Source: Desulfobacteraceae bacterium (GTDB taxonomy: Bacteria > Desulfobacterota > Desulfobacteria > Desulfobacterales > UBA5616). Taken from it: 61,639 nucleotides of DNA. Position 1 is the first letter of the stretch, and every line of letters begins with the position of its first letter. The notes below the pieces were generated by a model. It had not been told where the DNA came from. It ran no database searches and saw only the letters and a list, made by a program, of their open reading frames with translations. This document shows positions 56,061-61,639 of the stretch, piece after piece. Location of the stretch: positions 1 to 61,639 of the forward strand of contig VMSV01000127.1 in the NCBI GenBank assembly GCA_013791935.1, given 5' to 3'. Made by a program: the position numbers and the translations under genes.

Positions 56061-56870
56061 TTATACGACACCTTTTGGCATGGGGCCGGTTTTCTCCCCC
56101 CCCAGCACATACCCCCCGTCCAGCCGAATCATGGTTCCGGTCATGAAGGTTGCATCTTTGAGAATAAAAAGCACGGCCCGGACCACATCGTCAATGGAAC
56201 CCATTCGATCCAGCAGGGTATGATCCAAAAGGGCCTGCTTCCTGTTTTCGGTGAGCAGCCCCCATCCCCGGGTGTCCTTTCCATGGCGGGTTTCCATGAG
56301 GCCCAGCATGAGTTCGTTCACCCGGACTTCGGGTGCTGCCATTCTGGCCCAGGTTTCCGTCAGGGATGAAATTCCCCGGTTTGCGGCAGCATACCCGTCG
56401 TTGAAAATCACATCCGCAGGTCCGGATCTTCCCACCACGCCGGCAATGGAGGACAGGTTGATCACCGCCCCGTTTCCCGAAGCCTTCAGATGGGGCAAAG
56501 CTTCTTCAAACACCCATCGCTTGGCCCGAAGGGTGGTGGCCATCTCAAGGTCCCACTGGTCTTCCACATAGGGGCCATGAACAATGGGCCATCCGCCCCT
56601 TTCCATGTTGTTGATGAGAATATCCAACCCGCCGAACCGTTGAACAATATTTTGAATCAAATCGGGAATTCTCTTGATTTCCAGGAGGTTGATCCTCTGG
56701 ATATAGGGGTTGGCAAAGGACAAATCCGCTTCCAGGCCGGGCAGGGATTCTTCCCAGTCATAATAGGTCAGGGCAAGCTTCACCCCTTCCCGGGCAAGGG
56801 CAAGACCGATGCCCTTGCCGATTCCCTTCACCGAACCCAGCACCAGGGCTGTTTTTCCCTGAAGATTCAT
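56061..56870 (-). CDS. Short-chain dehydrogenase-like protein with altered active site
   Basis: The ATG at 56870 gives 269 residues beginning NLQGKTALVLGSVKGIGKGIG, an NAD(P)-binding SDR motif (TG changed to LG). INLSSIAGVVG contains the catalytic serine. The expected YxxxK is YAAAN, so the catalytic Lys is Asn while Tyr remains. GTMIRLDGGYVL is the normal end. The loss of Lys suggests weak or no oxidoreductase activity, or a different reaction. It converges with cysteine-cluster protein 2 and is transcribed after protein 3. Confidence 0.85.
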   Translation of the reverse strand: MNLQGKTALVLGSVKGIGKGIGLALAREGVKLALTYYDWEESLPGLEADLSFANPYIQRINLLEIKRIPDLIQNIVQRFGGLDILINNMERGGWPIVHGPYVEDQWDLEMATTLRAKRWVFEEALPHLKASGNGAVINLSSIAGVVGRSGPADVIFNDGYAAANRGISSLTETWARMAAPEVRVNELMLGLMETRHGKDTRGWGLLTENRKQALLDHTLLDRMGSIDDVVRAVLFILKDATFMTGTMIRLDGGYVLGGEKTGPMPKGVV

Positions 56871-56922
56871 TTTATCAAAACAAACCTTTCCTTCTAAAAT
56901 GGCGTTTGAATGAAACTTGGAA

Positions 56923-57708
56923 TCAGGATTTGAACGCGTCCAGATCCTTGTGCTGGAAAAGGGTTTCCTTAAGCCACTTGAGGCCAAATTTCAGCAGGGC
57001 GATTTCATCCTCTTGAATGGCTTCCACGGTTTCAGGATCCACGCTGAAGCGTTCAATAAATGTGCTTTCAAAAACAAACCGCTTGAACTGGTCTATGTTA
57101 TAGCTCGTCATGAAGAAGAGCTGTTTGCTTTTCTCGGTCAGTTGAATGGTTGCAGGAAAGGAGCGCTTTCGAACGATCAGGTCCGTCCATTCCGCATTGA
57201 TTTCATCATGGGTATCCACCCCCTGATCTTTTCTCCACTCCTTTACCGTCCACAGTTTTTCCTCTTCAAAACCCAGGCAGTGGGGTTCATGAACAAAAAA
57301 ATAGAACCCCTGATCATCGGCCCCTTCCTTGTGGCTCAACGAGGCGGCACCCAGCGGATAGTAGCGGCAGGCCGTGGGACGATCCTCATAGATCAGGCAG
57401 CCGTCCTCCCGGACAAAAGGACAGGACTCCAGATCATCGTCCAATAACTTCAGCGTGACCAGGGGCAGGTCTGTTTTTTCCAGAAGCCCTGGAGTGGTGT
57501 AAATGGCGAGAAAATCTTCCGAAGACAAATCCAGGCGGTTTTTCAGGCGAATGATGTCATAGGGGGTCAGGGTGATTCGAATGCCCCTGCAGCACCGGGT
57601 GAAACATTTGACATTTTTATGGCAGTGAAACTGAATTTCACTGTCTATATCCAGCTTAACAGGCTCTATGCTTGCAGATTCAGGATGGTTATTTTCTTTT
57701 GATTCCAT
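56923..57708 (-). CDS. YkgJ-like cysteine-cluster protein 3
   Basis: The 261-residue protein has CHKNVKCFTRCCRGIRITLT at about 29-48 and CPFVREDGCLIYEDRPTACRYY at about 96-117, the YkgJ pattern. The remainder, including TSYNIDQFKRFVFESTFIERF, aligns with protein 2 (TYNVDAFRDFVFNSSFLKRF). It is on the opposite strand from the other two cysteine-cluster genes and lies just upstream of the SDR-like gene. Function unknown. Confidence 0.85.
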   Translation of the reverse strand: MESKENNHPESASIEPVKLDIDSEIQFHCHKNVKCFTRCCRGIRITLTPYDIIRLKNRLDLSSEDFLAIYTTPGLLEKTDLPLVTLKLLDDDLESCPFVREDGCLIYEDRPTACRYYPLGAASLSHKEGADDQGFYFFVHEPHCLGFEEEKLWTVKEWRKDQGVDTHDEINAEWTDLIVRKRSFPATIQLTEKSKQLFFMTSYNIDQFKRFVFESTFIERFSVDPETVEAIQEDEIALLKFGLKWLKETLFQHKDLDAFKS

Positions 57709-57854
57709 GGAGTTCCTTATTTATTTTATGGTTTTAGAACGATTTCCCGATTGTTTTATATAAGGCTCCGGTCAATGTCAAATGGTTCGTAGGATGAACG
57801 GGGTTTTGAATAAATTCTCTTGTCAGTTTTTGCCCGAATCTATAATATAGCGGA

Positions 57855-58742
57855 ATGAAAATGAAAATAATCATTTTTTCTTCCTTATTATTATGCGGGT
57901 TTGCCATGCTGCCCTTAGGGGCTACCGCATCCAACGGAATGAACGTGGCGGTTTCCATTTTGCCCCAAAAATATTTCACGGAAAAAATCGCAGGGAATGG
58001 GGCGGGTGTGCTTGTCATGGTTCCCAAGGGGGCCAATCCTGAAACCTATGAACCCAAACCCCGGCAGATGACGGAATTGGCCGGGGCCCAGGTCTATCTG
58101 GCCATGGATATGCCCTTTGAGTCGGTGTGGGTTAAGAAATTTCAGGCGGTGAATCCCCGGATGAAAGTGTTTGATATCACATCGGGCATTGAAAAAATTC
58201 CCATGGCTCCCGATGAGGGGCACAGGCATTACAAGCACTCAGGGACAATCATTAAAGATCCCCATGTCTGGACCTCCCCGCTCCGGGTGAAGATTCTGGC
58301 AAAAAACATCCACGCGGCCCTGTGTGCCGTTTATCCGGAACAGGAACAGGTTTTCAGCAAAAATCTTCAGGTTTTCTTGAAGGAGATTGACGCCCTTCAC
58401 CAGGATTTGGAAAGGATATTCGCCGACCAACCGGAAGAAAAAAAGACCTTCATGGCCTTTCATCCGGCCTGGGGGTATTTTGCTAAGGATTATGGACTGA
58501 AACAGGTGGCCATTGAATGCGAAGGAAAAAATCCAAGTCCCGCCAAGCTGAAGGAAATCATTGATGAAGCCAAGGCCCTGGGCATCCGGATCATTTTCGT
58601 TCAACCCCAGTTTTCCACAAAGAGTGCTGAGGTGATCGCCCGGGCCATTGACGGGGTTATTGTCCCTGCCGATCCACTGGCCTACGAATGGGAGCAGAAT
58701 CTGAGGCACCAGGCCGAAACCTTCAAAGCTGCGCTTAAATAG
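57855..58742 (+). CDS. znuA: Zinc ABC transporter substrate-binding protein
   Basis: The 295-residue protein has a signal peptide (IIIFSSLLLCGFAMLPLG, cleaved after TAS). Metal ligands are suggested in PETYEPKPRQMTEL, HRHYKHSGTIIKDPHVW (a short His-rich loop) and MAFHPAWGYFA. It captures Zn2+ (or Mn2+) in the periplasm and delivers it to ZnuB/ZnuC. It is first in a tight three-gene operon. No Zur box was identified upstream. Confidence 0.9.
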   Translation: MKMKIIIFSSLLLCGFAMLPLGATASNGMNVAVSILPQKYFTEKIAGNGAGVLVMVPKGANPETYEPKPRQMTELAGAQVYLAMDMPFESVWVKKFQAVNPRMKVFDITSGIEKIPMAPDEGHRHYKHSGTIIKDPHVWTSPLRVKILAKNIHAALCAVYPEQEQVFSKNLQVFLKEIDALHQDLERIFADQPEEKKTFMAFHPAWGYFAKDYGLKQVAIECEGKNPSPAKLKEIIDEAKALGIRIIFVQPQFSTKSAEVIARAIDGVIVPADPLAYEWEQNLRHQAETFKAALK

Positions 58743-58750
58743 CCAACCCC

Positions 58751-59509
58751 ATGAAACCCATTATGATCCATATTGAAAATCTCACTTACTCATTCAACGG
58801 CCATCCGGTGCTCAAAGACGTTTCCTTCGGGGTTGCCAGGGGAGATTTTATTGCCCTCATCGGACCCAATGGCGGGGGAAAAACCACCCTGATCAAATTG
58901 ATGCTGGGGCTTCTTCACCCGAACAAAGGGAAAATCGAGATCTTCGGGGAGGCTCCGGCTGCGGTTTCCCACAGAATGGGCTATGTTCCCCAGGATATTC
59001 ACATCAACAAGAATTTTCCCGTATCCGCACGGGATGTGGTGCTCATGGGCCGGTTGCAAAAGCAACGAAAATTCAGGTATTCAAACCAAGATCATTTCCA
59101 GGTCCAAAAAGCCCTGGAAACCATGGAAATGTGGGAATACAGGGGTTATCGCATGGACGAGCTTTCCGGAGGCCAGCGCCAGCGTATTTTTATCGCAAGG
59201 GCCCTGGCCACGGAACCGGACATCCTGATTCTGGATGAACCCACGGCCAGCCTGGACACCCCGGGACACAACATGTTCTATGGCCTCTTGAAGGAATTGA
59301 ACCACACCCTGACCATCGTGCTGGCGAGCCATGATGTCATGCTCCTGTCCAGTTATGTGAAATCCGTGGCCTGCGTGAACCAGACCGTGCATTATCATGA
59401 CAGTGCTGAAATCACCGAAGAAATGATGGACATGGTGCATTGCCCGGTGGAGGTCATTGCCCACGGTCTCCCCCATCGCGTGTTAAAAACCCACAAAACG
59501 GAATCCTGA
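58751..59509 (+). CDS. znuC: Zinc ABC transporter ATP-binding protein
   Basis: The 252-residue ATPase has Walker A GPNGGGKTTL, signature LSGGQRQRIFIARAL, Walker B ILILDEPTASLD and switch His in LASHD. It powers metal uptake through ZnuB. It starts 8 bp after znuA and ends 2 bp before znuB. Confidence 0.93.
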   Translation: MKPIMIHIENLTYSFNGHPVLKDVSFGVARGDFIALIGPNGGGKTTLIKLMLGLLHPNKGKIEIFGEAPAAVSHRMGYVPQDIHINKNFPVSARDVVLMGRLQKQRKFRYSNQDHFQVQKALETMEMWEYRGYRMDELSGGQRQRIFIARALATEPDILILDEPTASLDTPGHNMFYGLLKELNHTLTIVLASHDVMLLSSYVKSVACVNQTVHYHDSAEITEEMMDMVHCPVEVIAHGLPHRVLKTHKTES

Positions 59510-59511
59510 TC

Positions 59512-60324
59512 ATGCTGGAAGCGCTTCACTACGAGTTCATACAAAACGCCATTCTGGCCGGGGTCCTCACGGGCATCGTCTGCGGGGCTCTGGGGTCCCT
59601 GGTGGTGGTGAACCGAATTGTATTCATCTCCGGGGGGATTGCCCATGCTGCCTACGGGGGCATCGGTCTTGCCGTCTACCTGGGGATACCCTTTCTTGCG
59701 GGAACCATGGGATTTACCGTGGCCGTGGCCGTGATCATGGCCCTGGTGGTGATCAAAATGAAACACCGGGCGGACACCATCATCGGGGCCCTATGGGCGG
59801 TTGGCATGGCCATCGGCATCATTTTAACCGATCTGACGCCGGGCTATAATGTGGATCTCATCAGCTACCTTTTCGGCTCCATTCTCACCGTCTCCAGAAG
59901 CGATCTTTACCAGATGTCCTTGCTTTGCAGCATCATCCTTTTTCTGGTGATCTTTTTCTACAACGATTTTCTTGCTCTCTCTTATGATTCGGAGTTCGCC
60001 CAGCTTCGGGGGGTTCCGGTGAAAATCCTCTATGTCCTGCTGATGATCCTCATCGCTGTTTCCATTGTCATGGTCATCCGGGTGGTGGGGATGATTCTGG
60101 TCATAGCCCTTCTCACCATTCCACCGTTTATCGCGGAAAAATACGCGGAGTCCCTGGGCACCATGATGTTCTATTCCGCCGGCCTGGCCATTGCTTTTTC
60201 CATGGCGGGCATTGCCCTGTCCTATGGCTTTAATCTCACCTCAGGGGCAGCCATCATCCTGGTTTCGGGAGTGGCTTTTTTTCTTTCCTTTTTGATCGGG
60301 AGAAAATCTTCTGGAAGGACCTGA
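59512..60324 (+). CDS. znuB: Zinc ABC transporter permease
   Basis: The ATG at 59512 is taken; an upstream in-frame extension overlaps znuC. The 270-residue protein has about eight membrane helices, with GIVCGALGSLVVVNRIVFISGG and HAAYGGIGLAVYLG near the N-terminus and the ABC-3 motif RVVGMILVIALLTIPPFIA near the end. It forms the membrane channel of the zinc importer. Confidence 0.92.
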   Translation: MLEALHYEFIQNAILAGVLTGIVCGALGSLVVVNRIVFISGGIAHAAYGGIGLAVYLGIPFLAGTMGFTVAVAVIMALVVIKMKHRADTIIGALWAVGMAIGIILTDLTPGYNVDLISYLFGSILTVSRSDLYQMSLLCSIILFLVIFFYNDFLALSYDSEFAQLRGVPVKILYVLLMILIAVSIVMVIRVVGMILVIALLTIPPFIAEKYAESLGTMMFYSAGLAIAFSMAGIALSYGFNLTSGAAIILVSGVAFFLSFLIGRKSSGRT

Positions 60325-60451
60325 TTCCAGGCCAAATATACGGCATTTTCCGCCTCGTTTTCAGGGGCATCCGAATGAAAAGTATACTTTGGAATATACT
60401 TGACAACGTGGTCATATAGGTTTATGCTTAGCCAAAATAACGGGGGTCCCC

Positions 60452-60682
60452 ATGCCGCAAATCTCTTTGTATATTGATGAAAAAACCCTGAAAAAAATAG
60501 AAAGCGCCGCAAAGCAGCAACAGGTATCCATATCCAGATGGGTGGCCGATCAAATCAAATCCAAGATTGACCCGGTATATCCGGTGAATTTTGAAACCCT
60601 TTTCGGGTCCATCCAGGATGACACCTTTGTCAGTCCGAAAACCCCGGCTTTTGAAAATGACACAAAAAGGTCTGCTTTTTAA
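60452..60682 (+). CDS. Antitoxin of a VapBC-like pair (ribbon-helix-helix)
   Basis: The 76-residue protein starts MPQISLYIDEKTLKKIESAAKQ then VSISRWVADQIKSKI, a ribbon-helix-helix DNA-binding domain. The tail (ETLFGSIQDDTFVSPKTPAF) is likely the toxin-binding part. Its stop codon overlaps the toxin start by one base. It should repress its operon and neutralise the PIN toxin. Confidence 0.88.
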   Translation: MPQISLYIDEKTLKKIESAAKQQQVSISRWVADQIKSKIDPVYPVNFETLFGSIQDDTFVSPKTPAFENDTKRSAF

Positions 60683-61095
60683 TGTTCTTTTTAGATACCA
60701 ATACCTGTATATTCTATTTGAACGGAACCTCTCCTTCCGTAAAGGAAAAAATCCTTGCCACTTCCCCGGCTCAAATTAAAATTTGCTCGATGGTCAAAGC
60801 GGAGCTGCTTTTCGGGGCGTATAAAAGCCGACAAAAACAAAGCAATTTGGAGAAAGTGGCGGCTTTTCTTGAACCGTTTGAAATCATTCCTTTTGACGAC
60901 CAAGCAGCTTACGTTTATGCCGATATCAGGTCCAAAACAGAAACCACCGGCAGGAATGTCGGCCCCAACGACCTACTCATCGCCGCTGTTGTCCTGTTTC
61001 ACAATGGGATGCTCATTACAAATAATGTCCTAGAATTCAGCCGTATTGACGATCTTAAGATCGAAGATTGGTCCAAAATACCCCCTCTACCTTGA
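60682..61095 (+). CDS. vapC: PIN-domain ribonuclease toxin (VapC-like)
   Basis: The 137-residue protein is a PIN domain with acidic residues in FFLDTNTCIFYLNG (Asp5), MVKAELLFGAY (Glu), and GPNDLLIAA (Asp). NNVLEFSRIDDLKIEDW is the usual C-terminus. VapC toxins cut specific RNAs, often initiator tRNA or 23S rRNA. One-base overlap with the antitoxin gene shows coupling. Confidence 0.93.
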   Translation: MFFLDTNTCIFYLNGTSPSVKEKILATSPAQIKICSMVKAELLFGAYKSRQKQSNLEKVAAFLEPFEIIPFDDQAAYVYADIRSKTETTGRNVGPNDLLIAAVVLFHNGMLITNNVLEFSRIDDLKIEDWSKIPPLP

Positions 61096-61305
61096 CAATG
61101 CCTCGTTTTAAAGAGAATTTTTTATTTTCTCAAAAAATATTTTAGCAAAATCGCACTTTATAATGTTTTATCATTTCAATATATTGTAAAGCATAATGGG
61201 TATTTGGCATCCGTATCGGATACCCAAAAAAAAGATTTGACGTCCCTGGTATTATGAATTGTCTGCCTCTCATTGATTCAAATAGATTAATTCAAGACTG
61301 GGTAA

Positions 61306-61359
61306 TGTATCGGGGTCAAACCTTGTATAGTGTGTATCGGGGTCAAACCTTGTATAGTG
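61306..61359. repeat. Tandem 27-bp direct repeat
   Basis: Two identical 27-bp units (61306-61332 and 61333-61359), each TGTATCGGGGTCAAACCTTG plus TATAGTG, lie head to tail. Similar gggtcaa-type sequences often flank REP-associated or IS-type elements in related bacteria. The remaining gene-free sequence of 61096-61537 shows nothing else I can name. Confidence 0.6.
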
Positions 61360-61537
61360 ATTAAGCAAGAAAATACGCCATGAACTATTTAAAAGCAGAG
61401 CATGGTGCGATTAGGAAAGTTATGAGTGTCACATCATGAATATTGATTAATTGGTTTTATACACAGTCTGATTTTTATAAATTAACGGTGGTTTAGGGAA
61501 ACGGCGGGTGTCAAGATAGATGTCGCCTGAACCGATA

Positions 61538-61639
61538 TTAAGCTGCTTTTTTAAAGGGGTGCACGTCGGTAGCTTTTTGCTTTTCAGGATTTAGCTGAAC
61601 CTCGAGCACCGGGTTCCAATTGCGTGTTTGTCTCGACCA
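61538..61639 (-). CDS. C-terminus of an unidentified gene entering from the right edge
   Basis: The minus-strand frame is open from the window edge to TAA (61540-61538), giving the last 33 residues: TRNWNPVLEVQLNPEKQKAT is in the middle and HPFKKAA at the end. The basic W/R-rich style could be the end of a transposase, supported by the nearby tandem repeats, but it is too short to assign. Confidence 0.35.
   Translation of the reverse strand, partial: WSRQTRNWNPVLEVQLNPEKQKATDVHPFKKAA

Overview
The window looks like chromosome from an anaerobic, Gram-negative, probably sulfate-reducing member of the Desulfobacterota. The clues are a single-chain pyruvate:ferredoxin oxidoreductase next to a class I [4Fe-4S] fumarase, a DUF3786 protein, a TauE/SafE exporter beside a DUF4881-like lipoprotein, the gene order of the rimP-nusA-infB and infC-pheT clusters, and outer-envelope genes (lipoproteins, monofunctional transglycosylase, zinc ABC importer). 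This is inferred from gene content; no rRNA gene is present.

Layout. 1-3969: a TetR regulator (cut by the window edge) with a palindromic operator, then pyrE and recD2. 3970-10963: an accessory region ending at a tRNA-Asn gene. It holds an AAA/DUF4143 ATPase preceded by 23-bp-spaced repeats, an AbiE-type toxin-antitoxin pair lying between two tRNA-3'-end/terminator scars, remnants of a serine recombinase, two copies of the 3' end of an IS91-like element, and a DUF1254/DUF1214 exported protein. 11106-18058: central metabolism (DUF3786, PFOR, fumarase, TIGR02757). 18229-21360: an alcohol-dehydrogenase-family enzyme, a beta-helix lipoprotein and a GNAT acetyltransferase, followed by a long imperfect inverted repeat. 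21805-27145: a receiver-only response regulator facing a five-gene set on the other strand: two small membrane proteins, a TauE/SafE permease, a DUF4881-like lipoprotein and a PEP-synthase-like protein whose C-terminal domain is not the usual TIM barrel. 27664-30578: a rhomboid protease and a zinc-ribbon membrane protein that converge and share a similar C-terminal tail. 30741-34050: cold-shock pair (csp, rhlE-like), mtgA, DUF2284.

34079-46438 is one long minus-strand translation/RNA-metabolism operon: rimP-nusA-infB-DUF503-rbfA-nrnA-truB-rpsO-pnp-M16 peptidase-dut-MBL hydrolase. It is preceded by tRNA-Gly(CCC) with its own promoter and terminator. 46880-52096 is a second minus-strand operon: infC (apparently starting at AUA)-rpmI-rplT-pheS-pheT-merR. 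52305-57708 carries a deaminase, a stand-alone HsdR_N-like protein, a dGTPase-family HD enzyme, three YkgJ-type cysteine-cluster proteins and a degenerate SDR. 57855-60324 is znuACB, followed by a VapBC-type toxin-antitoxin pair, tandem 27-bp repeats and the C-terminus of a gene entering from the right edge.

The most unusual items are the atypical PEP-synthase-like operon, the layered mobile-element history next to tRNA-Asn, the spaced repeats before the DUF4143 ATPase, the AUA start of infC, and the long inverted repeat at 21.4-21.7 kb. Database searches were not possible, so family names rest on motifs recognised by eye.
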